Shown here: positions 1 through 8,386 of the stretch, piece by piece
Layout of the letters: each line of letters starts with the position of its first letter
Position numbering within the stretch: the first letter of the stretch is position 1
Assembly: GCA_021401465.1 (NCBI GenBank)
Contig: JADDMT010000063.1
Location: 62,001 to 126,000, forward strand
Length of the DNA stretch: 64,000 bases
Direction of reading: 5' to 3'
DNA from: Teratosphaeria epicoccoides
Lineage: Eukaryota; Ascomycota; Dothideomycetes; Mycosphaerellales; Teratosphaeriaceae
Translations under genes and position numbers: made by a program
The notes under the pieces: model-generated
The model's input: the letters and a program-made list of their open reading frames with translations, nothing else
What the model was told of the DNA's origin: nothing
Database searches by the model: none

Positions 1-948
1 GTCGGACGGCGCGGTCAGCACGGTGAAGATCGAGGGGTCCGGGTGGTCGTGCGAGATGCTGCCGACGGCCGCGAAGCGCCCGAGGTCGTATTTGTAGGGG
101 TAGTACGTCCCGTGCCACGCGACGACGTCGAAGGGCGTGTGCGTCTGCGTGGCGGCGAAGAGGTGCGAGGCGAATTTCGCGAGGAGCGTGTAAGTGGTCC
201 CCCCGTCGTGGTCCTCGTCGAAGGCGGCGACGGGCGCCTGGAAGTCCCGGGCGTTGGCGAGACAGTGCGACCCGATGGGGCCGAGCTCGGGGAGGTGGAA
301 GTGCCCTTGGTAGAGCTCGAGGATGTAGCCGCGGACGGCGCCGGTGGGCAGCGTGACGCGGTGTCGGATGCCGCGGGGGATGACTGCGATTTCGTTGGGG
401 CGGACGAGGAGGTGTCCGAGTTCGGTTTGGATGTCGAGGACGCCGTGTTGAGGGACGATGAGGAAGTCGCCGTCCGCGGAGTAGAAGGCGGTGTGCCGGT
501 CCATGTCCTTGCCGGCGGCGTAGATGAAGATCCCGAGGCCGGATTTGGTGGTTGGGTCGCCGGCACCAGCCACGAGGTGCAGGCTGTGCACCCAGTCGAC
601 GGTTTCGTCGAGGTCGAAGGGGTCCCAGCGGAGCTGGTTTGGAATCTGGTGCCAGCGTTCTTTGCCGTGGACGCCGGGAGTCGTGTCGAAGGTGTTTGCT
701 TCCCTGGGCTCGAAGGGAGAGTGTGCGGATGCGGGCAGGATTCGTTGCAGCCATGTTTGTTGGTTCTCGTGTCGGGGAGCTGTGAAGGCGGTGCCGGAGA
801 GTTTCTCGTTGTACAGACCGTAGGGGGATTTTTGAGGATTGTTCATGCCTACTGGTAAGGCGCCGTCGACTGCTTCGGTCTCATGGTAGCAGTTGAAGCC
901 ATTCTGGTACTGGTATTTCTCCTTGAAGGAGAAATCTGTTACAGGCAT
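1..948 (-). CDS. hmgA: homogentisate 1,2-dioxygenase (3' end outside window)
   Basis: The enzyme opens the ring of homogentisate to maleylacetoacetate in phenylalanine, tyrosine and phenylacetate breakdown, using Fe(II). The minus-strand frame is open without a stop for 316 codons from the ATG at 948 to the window edge. Family signatures include NEIAVIPRGIRHRV, LPELGPIGSHCLANARDF and VAWHGTYYPYKYDLG, the last holding the conserved active-site-region histidine (about residue 279), followed by HDHPDPSIFTVLTAPS. The family is usually about 440-470 residues, so roughly the last 130, including the iron ligands expected downstream of that point, lie beyond position 1. No intron is seen in this part. 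It is divergent from fahA, the next but one enzyme of the same pathway. Identification is secure; completeness cannot be judged. Confidence 0.95.
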   Translation of the reverse strand, partial: MPVTDFSFKEKYQYQNGFNCYHETEAVDGALPVGMNNPQKSPYGLYNEKLSGTAFTAPRHENQQTWLQRILPASAHSPFEPREANTFDTTPGVHGKERWHQIPNQLRWDPFDLDETVDWVHSLHLVAGAGDPTTKSGLGIFIYAAGKDMDRHTAFYSADGDFLIVPQHGVLDIQTELGHLLVRPNEIAVIPRGIRHRVTLPTGAVRGYILELYQGHFHLPELGPIGSHCLANARDFQAPVAAFDEDHDGGTTYTLLAKFASHLFAATQTHTPFDVVAWHGTYYPYKYDLGRFAAVGSISHDHPDPSIFTVLTAPSD

Positions 949-1431
949 GATGGAAGATGAAGGGTATGAGGTTGAAGGAATAGGTGAATGGTCGCTTAGC
1001 TTGTGGATATTTGATATTGATCTGGCTTATGCGCCTGAGTTATGTTGACTGCGAGCGTGTCGGATCGAGCACGCATACGTTGGTCTTTCCGCACAGCGTG
1101 CCTATACCTAGGTAGTCTTCGAGATACTGAAGTCGGCAGTGCATCCACCCTTGACGGCTTCCCCTCATTCCCCACAAAAAGCTTCTGTCGTATTAAGCGG
1201 AAGATCCCCGCATTGCGGCGTGCCTTCCGAAAGTGACGCTCGACAACATTAAGCTTGGACCTTCGCGTATAAATCGGCTTACCTTCATTGGCGGTCCCAT
1301 GGACAAGCTGATTTGCAGTGGACTTCACAGGTCCTGAGTCATTGTGATGAATTTTCCAGATTGGAAACGACCCACGAATCACCGACAAGCTCGATACTTT
1401 ACGTGCTTTCGATTGTGTTTGGTCCTCGAAG
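949..1431. promoter_or_regulatory. divergent hmgA/fahA intergenic promoter
   Basis: This 483-bp gap lies between the divergent start codons of hmgA and fahA, so it should carry both promoters. A TATA-like TATAAAT sits at 1268-1274, about 160 bp before the fahA ATG. One CCCCAC (1170-1175) fits the reverse of the CreA carbon-repression consensus SYGGRG, but a single match has little weight. No other motif is supported. Confidence 0.5.
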
Positions 1432-2751
1432 ATGGCGCCCCTGAAAAGCTGGCTGGAGATAGACCCGAAAAGCCACTTCTCGCTGCACAACATACCATTC
1501 GGAATCATTTCCACGCCTGCAAACGCTCAGCCTCGTCCAGCAGTCGCCATCGGCGATTACGCCTTGGATCTGCAGGGGTTCACTGAGCGGAATGGCTTCG
1601 CGGCGTTGTCGATGATACAACCGCATCAGCACGTATTCACCGAATCCGCTCTAAACGCATTTGCAGCCTTAGGGCGACCGATGCATCGTGTGGTTCGAGA
1701 ATATCTGCAAAGCATATTCCTCGCCGACGGTCCGTTTCCGCATATCCTGGAGGACAACGAGCAGTTGCGCAAAGACGTCCTGGTTCCGCTCGGAGAAGTG
1801 TCAACACACATGCCCATGCGAATCGGGGATTACACGGACTTCTATGCTGGTCTTCATCATGCCCACAACGTCGGGAAGCTATTCCGCGGCGCACAAAACG
1901 CCCTGCAACCAAATTACAAGCATCTGCCTGTAGGTTATCACGGGCGGGCGTCCAGCGTCGTAGTATCAGGGACACCAATAACGCGGCCAAATGGGCAGAT
2001 TCTGCTGGACCCGACGGCGGATGCAAAGGGGCCAGTCTTGAGTCCGTGCAGGAAGCTTGATTTCGAGCTTGAGCTCGGCTGCTTCCTGACGAAATCGAGC
2101 AAGTTTGGGCAGCCGGTCTCAATAGCAGATGCGCCAGAACACCTTTTTGGCGTTGTGCTGATGAACGACTGGTCAGCTAGGGACATACAAGCCTGGGAGT
2201 ATGTGCCTTTAGGACCGTTCAATTCGAAGAATTTCGGTACCACCGTCTCGCCATGGGTTGTCTTGATGGATGCACTGGAGCCATTCGCGACTGCTGGCAT
2301 TATTAACGACAAGCAGGTGTTGCCGTATCTCGATGAGAGGAGCCGTAATTCCCATTATGAGATCAACCTTCGGGTAACACTCGCAAGTCCTGCGGGCAAA
2401 TCGTCCATCATTTGCAAAACATCAGCCAGAAATTTGCTGTTCTCATTCCCGCAGATGTTGGCGCATCATACTGTCGGAGGCTGCCCCTTCTCAGTCGGAG
2501 ATCTCATGGGCTCTGGAACCATCAGCGGTGAGTCCAGAGATGCGAAGGGGTGTCTGCTGGAACAGACCGAGAATGGTAAAGTGGAAGTTGAGCTCGACGG
2601 TGGTGAGCATCGGAAGTTTCTGGAGGATGGAGATACAATCACCATTACTGGTATCTGCGGTTCAGAGCAAGGCGCTCTAGTTGGATTTGGAGAGTGCAGT
2701 GGTCGTATAGAGCCTGCGATAGATGTGTCGTTTAGCCAGAGCGGTGCTTGA
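1432..2751 (+). CDS. fahA: fumarylacetoacetase
   Basis: This enzyme hydrolyses fumarylacetoacetate to fumarate and acetoacetate, the last step of phenylalanine/tyrosine degradation. The single-exon frame gives 439 residues, normal for eukaryotic FAH. The N-terminal SH3-like region begins MAPLKSWLEIDPKSHFS. The catalytic part has DYTDFYAGLHHAHNVG (about residues 131-146), VGYHGRASS, the metal-site pair of glutamates in FELELG (about 210) and MNDWSARDIQAWEYVPLGPF (about 244), which contributes the third acidic ligand. GGCPFSVGDLMGSGTISG near residue 350 is also family-typical. The ATG at 1432 is the natural start because the N-terminal sequence aligns with the family from the first residues. 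It shares an intergenic region with hmgA, as in the homogentisate clusters known from Aspergillus. Maleylacetoacetate isomerase, the intervening step, is not in the window. Confidence 0.97.
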   Translation: MAPLKSWLEIDPKSHFSLHNIPFGIISTPANAQPRPAVAIGDYALDLQGFTERNGFAALSMIQPHQHVFTESALNAFAALGRPMHRVVREYLQSIFLADGPFPHILEDNEQLRKDVLVPLGEVSTHMPMRIGDYTDFYAGLHHAHNVGKLFRGAQNALQPNYKHLPVGYHGRASSVVVSGTPITRPNGQILLDPTADAKGPVLSPCRKLDFELELGCFLTKSSKFGQPVSIADAPEHLFGVVLMNDWSARDIQAWEYVPLGPFNSKNFGTTVSPWVVLMDALEPFATAGIINDKQVLPYLDERSRNSHYEINLRVTLASPAGKSSIICKTSARNLLFSFPQMLAHHTVGGCPFSVGDLMGSGTISGESRDAKGCLLEQTENGKVEVELDGGEHRKFLEDGDTITITGICGSEQGALVGFGECSGRIEPAIDVSFSQSGA

Positions 2752-3688
2752 TCGAGTATGTCTGCTTGAGTCTGCCAGCGGGGTTGTACACGCTGATGCC
2801 TGCGGAACTCCCGAGTTGCAAAACGTGCCAGCCGCAATCTGCAGTCCATCGTTGACATGGCAGTCACAATGCTTCCGTTAGCTACCCGGGCCTATATCCG
2901 TATGAACTCATGAGATTTCAGCATTGTAAGTCTGGATAACAGCCTGAGGCACTCGCACAATCATCAACAGCAGACTCTGTCTCACTCCTCCACAATAATA
3001 ACGGAATCAGGGTTTGATCCATAACCAGGCGCACTGATCGGCAATACCGTAGTCAGCAGGATACGGGGATAGGATCGTTCCAAACAAGCTCATTTCCGCG
3101 ATAGTTTCACGTGGTGGCTTCGATCATCAAAGCGCATTATGTATGTGCTTCCAATGCTCCTTTGAGATGAGATGACAAGCCAGTCAGCCTGACATTGACG
3201 ATCAGGTGATACACAGAGCTTACATGGATGCCTGCCCGTTCCTTTGGCTTCCATCGAGAAGAGGCGATCATGAGCCAAACGGGCGGCATTCCGCAGGCCT
3301 GCATCCATATACAGCGGCTGTGCGGCGCATTTCCAGACTTTCTCCGCACGCCTGTTCCTTCAGTGCGGGCCACGGTCTTTGCATGGTAGCTCACTGTCGC
3401 AAGCCACGTCAATTACTCCCGATGGCTCCTCATATTGTAGTGCCCACACTCACCCCTTCCCCGACTCCGACCAATCCCAAGGCGATCGCCATGGGTCTAG
3501 GGTGTTTCTGAATCCTCGGAGAATACAATGTGGTTGGCACGTAGCTGTAACATTCATTTGAGACAGTAATTGACGTTTCCTTCCCACGAGGGCGGCCGCA
3601 TTGCCTTTAACCTCACAGCGGATCTTGCTCGGTATAGCATGACCACGAGAGTCGAGCAGAAGCCTCGACTCAACCCCATCTCACCAAC
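2752..3688. other. intergenic, fahA 3' side and phacA promoter
   Basis: No gene is supported in these 937 bp; the short open frames lack family features. The last few hundred bases must hold the phacA promoter, but no convincing TATA or regulator site was recognised. Confidence 0.5.
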
Positions 3689-5454
3689 ATGGTCCAGCAC
3701 ATGCAAGCACAGAGCCTCCTAGGCACACTCGCGTCGCCAACCGTACTGCCGTTCTTCCTGATAGCTATCGTGTACACCATACTTAAGATTCTTGATCGCA
3801 CAGATATTCCCAAGATCAAAGGGTTACCAGAAGTCCCAGGCATACCGATTCTTGGTAATCTTCACCAATTGGGTGTCAATCATGCCAAGGTCGCCCAAAA
3901 ATGGGCAGAGAAATACGGTACGTTGTCTGATGAGCAGCCGGGCACGTAAGACGAGGGCTCACCTCTGAGTAGGCCCTGTTTTCCAGGTCCGTCTGGGCAA
4001 CAGAAGGATCATCTTCGCGAATTCATTCGACTCCGTCAAGAACCTCTGGATCACCAACCAGAGCGCGCTGATTAGCAGGCCGATGCTGCACACTTTCCAC
4101 ACGGTCGTCAGTTCGAGCGAAGGCTTCACGATCGGTACCAGCCCATGGGATGAAAGCTGTAAAGCGCGGAGGAAGGCTGCTGCGACAGCGTTGAACAGGC
4201 CTGCTGTTCAAAGCTATATGCCTATGTCAGCATCAGAGGTTCCTCATGCTCTTTGCATAGTGCTAACAGACTGCAGCATTGACTACGAGTCCACGAAAAG
4301 TATCAAAGAGATGCTACAAGACAGCAAAGGCGGGACTGTGGATCTCGACCCCAACGCGTACTGGACTCGCTATGCCCTGAGCACTTCATTGACGCTCAAT
4401 TATGGCGTCAAGATTGAAGGCAATATCGAAGATGCCATGCTCAAAGAGATCACTCATGTCGAGCGCGTGGTCTCGAACTTCCGCTCGACCAGCAATCAGT
4501 GGGCTGATTACGTTCCCATTCTTCGGCTTCTGCCAGGTGGCAGCACTAAGCCGCTTGAGTACAAGAAGCGACGAGCTGCCTACATGTACAAGCTGTTGGG
4601 CATGCTCAAGCAAAGGATCAAGGACGGCACAGATGTTCCGTGCATCAGCGGTAATGTACTGAAGGATCCAGAAGCAAAGCTGAATGATGGTGCGTGATCA
4701 TGCCCTGATACAGATTCTCAGAACTAACAGAAGAATAGCCGAGGTCATGTCCATTGGTCTCACCATGGTCTCAGCTGGTCTTGATACCGTCCCTGGCAAT
4801 CTGATCATGTGTATTGCCTACCTCAGCACAGAACACGGCCAAGAAATTCAGAGACGTGCTTTGGCTGAGATCAACAAAGTATACCTGAACAACGACGCCT
4901 GGGGGCGCTGTCTCCACGAGGAGAAGGTACCGTATATCACAGCCCTGTACAAGGAGACGCTGCGCTTCTGGTCCGTCATCCCGATCTGCCTCCCTCGCAC
5001 GAACGTCAAGGACATCAAATGGGGCGACGCAGTTATCCCAGCAGGCACCAGTTTCTACATGAACGCTTACGCAGCCAACTACGATGACTCGCATTTCAAA
5101 GCCCCATACGACTTCAATCCGGACCGCTACCTGGCCGACGACACGATTGACGACGCGGCCGTGCATCGTGGTACGCCGCATTACGGGTATGGAGCCGGGA
5201 GCAGGATGTGCATCGGGAGTCATTTGGCGAATCGGGAGCTGTATACTGCGTTCCTGAGGCTAATTGTCGGTTTTGAGGTCTTATCGCCGAAGGAGGAGGG
5301 AGACGAGGCGCTTATGGATGCTTTGGAGTGTAATCAGTATCCTACGGCGTTGACGCTGGATCCGAAGCCGTTTAAGGTTGGGTTGAGGGTGAGAGATCGG
5401 GAAGCGCTGGATGGGTGGATTAAGGAGAGTGAGGAGAGGACGAGGCATCTATGA
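3689..5454 (+). CDS. phacA: cytochrome P450, phenylacetate 2-hydroxylase type (CYP504)
   Basis: Four exons, 3689-3917, 3973-4225, 4277-4689 and 4739-5454, encode 536 residues. The product starts with a membrane anchor (about residues 14-31) and a proline-rich hinge (LPEVPGIPILGN). Exon 2 begins GPVFQVRLGNRRIIFANSF; the I-helix is SAGLDTVPGN (about 308), the K-helix KETLRFW (about 370), and the heme loop YGAGSRMCIG with Cys456. The long stretches HTFHTVVSSSEGFTIGTSPW and ALNRPAVQSYMP are characteristic of CYP504 enzymes, which hydroxylate phenylacetate in the endoplasmic reticulum. Intron 2 (4226-4276, 51 bp) is a multiple of three without a stop, so its removal rests on the join ...SYMPIIDYES. 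Lying beside fahA and hmgA, it would feed phenylacetate toward homogentisate. Assignment to the 2-hydroxylase rather than the 3-hydroxyphenylacetate 6-hydroxylase (phacB) branch is probable, not certain. Confidence 0.88.
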
Positions 5455-5760
5455 TGATGGAGGGCTGGGTGGTTGGATGGTCTGTCGGGCGTAGAGAAAC
5501 AGAGGGAGTCATTGTGTTCTTGCACCTTTCGATCCGAACCGCCCAGACTGAATGGCTGCTCAGTCTACGACTGGGATGCTTTCAGATTGCACTTGCCTCA
5601 TGATTCATGCCCTCTGTCGTAAGCTCAGCTTTCCATCTATTCATCTATCTCTAGCCATTTGATGCTCATCTATTCTTGAAAGGCTTGATCTCGCTGATAA
5701 GGCAGAACGCCATTCGCCTCGCTCATCCGTTCCCTCACATCCACTTGTTCAAACTGCTCC
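5455..5760. other. convergent 3' gap
   Basis: A 306-bp gap between two convergent genes (P450 and HAD phosphatase); nothing beyond presumed 3' untranslated sequence is visible. Confidence 0.5.
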
Positions 5761-6537
5761 TCACGCAGCCAACGCATCTCTGATCTCAACCTTCACCTCC
5801 CCTGTCCTCGCATCAACACCCACCAACCTCACACTCCTCATATCTCTCACAACCCAGTCCGCCCCCGCCTCTCTAAGCTGCGAAACCTCATGCGTGGTAT
5901 TCAACGCCACCACTCTATACCCCGCCGCCTTGCCCGCCCTCACACCCGCCGGGGCATCCTCCAGCACCAGAAAGCTCGCCGGATCAGCCTTCTTGCCACC
6001 CTCAATGACCTCGCCCTGCACCTCTCCCGACCCGTCATCGAACCCTAGCCGCTTTGCACCAAGACGATAACAAGCAGGATCCGGCTTACCGTTCCTGACC
6101 TCCTCGGCCGTGACGAGGTACTTCGGGTGCGCCAGCTTCATCACGTCTAACCAGCCCGTCACCAGCGGCCTCGTCCCGCTCGTCACGATCGCCCACGGCG
6201 CGCTCGCGGCTTCGAGCTGCTCCAGTAGACCTCTGCTACCCGGGATCTCGACAGCGTCAGAACCGTAGTTGATCGGCACTTCGCCTTCGCGTTTGCAGAC
6301 GAAGTCCCAGGTTGCTTTTCCTGGAGCCAGGATCCCCAGTACGTCGATTGAACGTCGACCGTGAGAGGTTTCGAGGATCTTTTCGCCGGGGACGTCGATT
6401 TCGCGGCCGAGTTGCATCCAGTATTTGACGATGGCGGGGGTTGAGTCGATGATGGTGCCGTCCATGTCGAAGAGGAGGGCGGCGAAGGAGTGCGATTCTG
6501 GTGGGGCGGAGAAGTTGGAGTGTTCCTGGGGAGGCAT
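5761..6537 (-). CDS. HAD-superfamily phosphatase, glycerol-phosphatase/DOG1-like
   Basis: A single-exon, 258-residue member of the HAD superfamily that should remove phosphate from a small sugar- or polyol-phosphate in the cytosol. All four HAD motifs are present: DMDGTIIDST (about residues 24-33), TSGT (motif II), the lysine in NGKPDP (motif III) and LEDAPAGVRAG (motif IV). The sequence HGRRSIDVL after the cap start recalls the Gpp1/Rhr2 glycerol-1-phosphatase and 2-deoxyglucose-6-phosphatase group. The length matches that group. The ATG at 6537 gives a short disordered N-terminus before the first motif. It is convergent with phacA and no functional link to the aromatic pathway is evident. 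The substrate is not predictable from sequence alone. Confidence 0.85.
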   Translation of the reverse strand: MPPQEHSNFSAPPESHSFAALLFDMDGTIIDSTPAIVKYWMQLGREIDVPGEKILETSHGRRSIDVLGILAPGKATWDFVCKREGEVPINYGSDAVEIPGSRGLLEQLEAASAPWAIVTSGTRPLVTGWLDVMKLAHPKYLVTAEEVRNGKPDPACYRLGAKRLGFDDGSGEVQGEVIEGGKKADPASFLVLEDAPAGVRAGKAAGYRVVALNTTHEVSQLREAGADWVVRDMRSVRLVGVDARTGEVKVEIRDALAA

Positions 6538-6915
6538 GTTGATCGTGACTTTTGGATGTCGGTGGCAGTGATGGGATGCTAGTGAAAGTCGATGGGCTTC
6601 CTCGCGATGCTTCTTGAGGTTTCAGTCGCAGGTGGGACTGTTCGCGTAGACAGCCGTTGGCCTGAAGGACTTTGGACTGTAAGTGTTGATCAGGAGTATG
6701 ATACGTTCGTAGACAAGCAATTTATCGAACGGCAAACACGAATCGGGAAGTGGCTGCCACTAGTCCGCATTCGCAATTGCTGACACTGAGCTTTTTTGCA
6801 TGTGAATGTCTTACTAGATGTCTCTAGCTCACGCGACACTGCATACGGCTACACCCAGAAAGCAGCTCTAGCTGCATCTATCCACCTCGTCTCCCTCCGC
6901 TTCAACGATACCACC
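6538..6915. other. divergent intergenic region
   Basis: A 378-bp gap between the divergent HAD phosphatase and the THO-subunit gene; both promoters must lie here. The small open frame at 6592-6783 has no coding support. Confidence 0.5.
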
Positions 6916-8049
6916 ATGCCGGCTCCAGTCCGGTCTCGCCATCTCAAGAAGAGCGACTTCCAACAACTCTTTAGACCCCTCAAACCCGTACTCTTCTCCG
7001 AATCTCCCTCACCGCGCCCCTCCACCCTCGTCCAGAAGATCACATCGATCGCTTGGTCCGCTACCGGCTCCCTGCTCGCGACCTGCACCACTGCCAGCAT
7101 CCGCGTCTGGAACCCCGAACGCGCCAATGTCAAAAGCAGCACCGAACTCCGTAATGCGCACCCAAAACATGGTGCCGCGTACGGCGTTGTGGGAGTGAGT
7201 GGAGACACGGTGGAGAAGGTCGCATTTGGCCCAGATCGAGAGAATGTGCTGGCGAGCACTGGTGCAGATGGCATGGTCAGGCTGTGGGATGTCAGGGTGC
7301 CGGGAGGAGCGACGGGTGTTGGCGGGAAGGGCACGCCGGTGGGAGATGCAAAGATTGGCGGTGAGGGGATATTCTTGACGTGGCATCCGAGTGGCGATCA
7401 ATTGCTGGCGAGCAGGAAAGATGATGTGATCCATTCTGTCGATATTAGACAGGCCGCACTTTCTGCCAGAGACGACTCGACCGCGACTGCCAAGTTGGAT
7501 CTCACTAGCACTGAGTGTCTGCGAGGGAAGGACGAGAAGGGCAACAAGGACATCTTCTACCAACTGTCCTTCTCAAACTCCGGGCGCGAAGTCTTTGCAC
7601 CGACCGCAGACGGCGTGGTCAAAATCTTCGATTTCCCGAGCATGACACACCTCCATACCCTCAGCGGGCACACGGCCACAGCCTACTGCGTGCAACACTC
7701 GCCTGCCGGATCACATGTCGCTATCGGCAGCGCAGATAGCACGATATCACTCTGGGACACTACGACATGGTTCTGCAGCGGGACGTTGAATGCGCCCTCG
7801 CAGTTGACGAGTGTGAAGGATTTGAGCTTCAGCTTTGATGGACAGTATCTGGTCGCAGCCTCAGGCAGTGAGGCGAGAGATGGGTTGGCAGGGCTGAATG
7901 TGTATCATGTGGATAGTGGAGAGGTGGCGTTGACGGTTGAGACGGTGAATTGCCCGACTTTTGTTGCGTGGCATCCGGGAAGGTATTGGGTCGCTTATTC
8001 AGGTGATCCGGGGGGTCTGAAAGTCGTCGGGGCGGGGAGTGGGATATGA
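6916..8049 (+). CDS. tex1: THO complex subunit 3 (Tex1/THOC3) WD40 protein
   Basis: The single-exon product has 377 residues and is a WD40 propeller. Recognisable blades include ITSIAWSATGSLLATCTTAS, NVLASTGADGMVRLWDVR, TLSGHTATAYCVQHSPAGSH and VAIGSADSTISLWDTT. The opening (residues 1-45, MPAPVRSRHLKKSDFQQLF) and the order of blades match fungal Tex1/THOC3, a subunit of the THO/TREX complex that couples transcription with mRNA export in the nucleus. The ATG at 6916 has an ACC before it and is the first methionine of the conserved part; the frame is open upstream to 6796 but without an ATG. A generic WD40 protein is the alternative, since THOC3 has no catalytic residues to test. Confidence 0.8.
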   Translation: MPAPVRSRHLKKSDFQQLFRPLKPVLFSESPSPRPSTLVQKITSIAWSATGSLLATCTTASIRVWNPERANVKSSTELRNAHPKHGAAYGVVGVSGDTVEKVAFGPDRENVLASTGADGMVRLWDVRVPGGATGVGGKGTPVGDAKIGGEGIFLTWHPSGDQLLASRKDDVIHSVDIRQAALSARDDSTATAKLDLTSTECLRGKDEKGNKDIFYQLSFSNSGREVFAPTADGVVKIFDFPSMTHLHTLSGHTATAYCVQHSPAGSHVAIGSADSTISLWDTTTWFCSGTLNAPSQLTSVKDLSFSFDGQYLVAASGSEARDGLAGLNVYHVDSGEVALTVETVNCPTFVAWHPGRYWVAYSGDPGGLKVVGAGSGI

Positions 8050-8386
8050 GGCACTGGTGTGGTCACACAAGGGAGATTTGAGCAACAAATCAAGCAACAT
8101 CAGCCAGGCGGGCAATGATGCAAGACCAGACCACCTGTGAGCATAAGTGAATCGGCTACATGCATTGTCGTGTCGCAGCCACTTGTCTACTCCACAGAGT
8201 CGGCAACGCTCGCGCGAAGTCGGCCTGATACACCATTTTCACGTGAAAAGGGGCTGCTCGCCCCACTTTTCATTAGCTTCTTTCGCGGCAGCCTAGAGAA
8301 TCTCTTCCATATATACAAATCCTTTGGAACACGCCAGCATCTGTCAGCGCCCTCTTCGCCTGCAGCGCAAAATCAGAGCTTCGAAC
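8050..8386 (+). promoter_or_regulatory. upstream region with TATA-like box
   Basis: A TATATA at 8310-8315 (CATATATACAAAT) lies about 72 bp before the ATG at 8387, a plausible core promoter for the downstream gene. The rest of the 337-bp gap shows nothing recognisable. Confidence 0.4.

Noticed and set aside
43..858. 271-codon plus-strand open frame
   Set aside because: It lies exactly antisense to homogentisate dioxygenase in a high-GC region and its translation is a V/G/E-rich shadow.
6592..6783. 63-codon open frame between the HAD and Tex1 genes
   Set aside because: No conserved motif; it occupies a divergent promoter gap.
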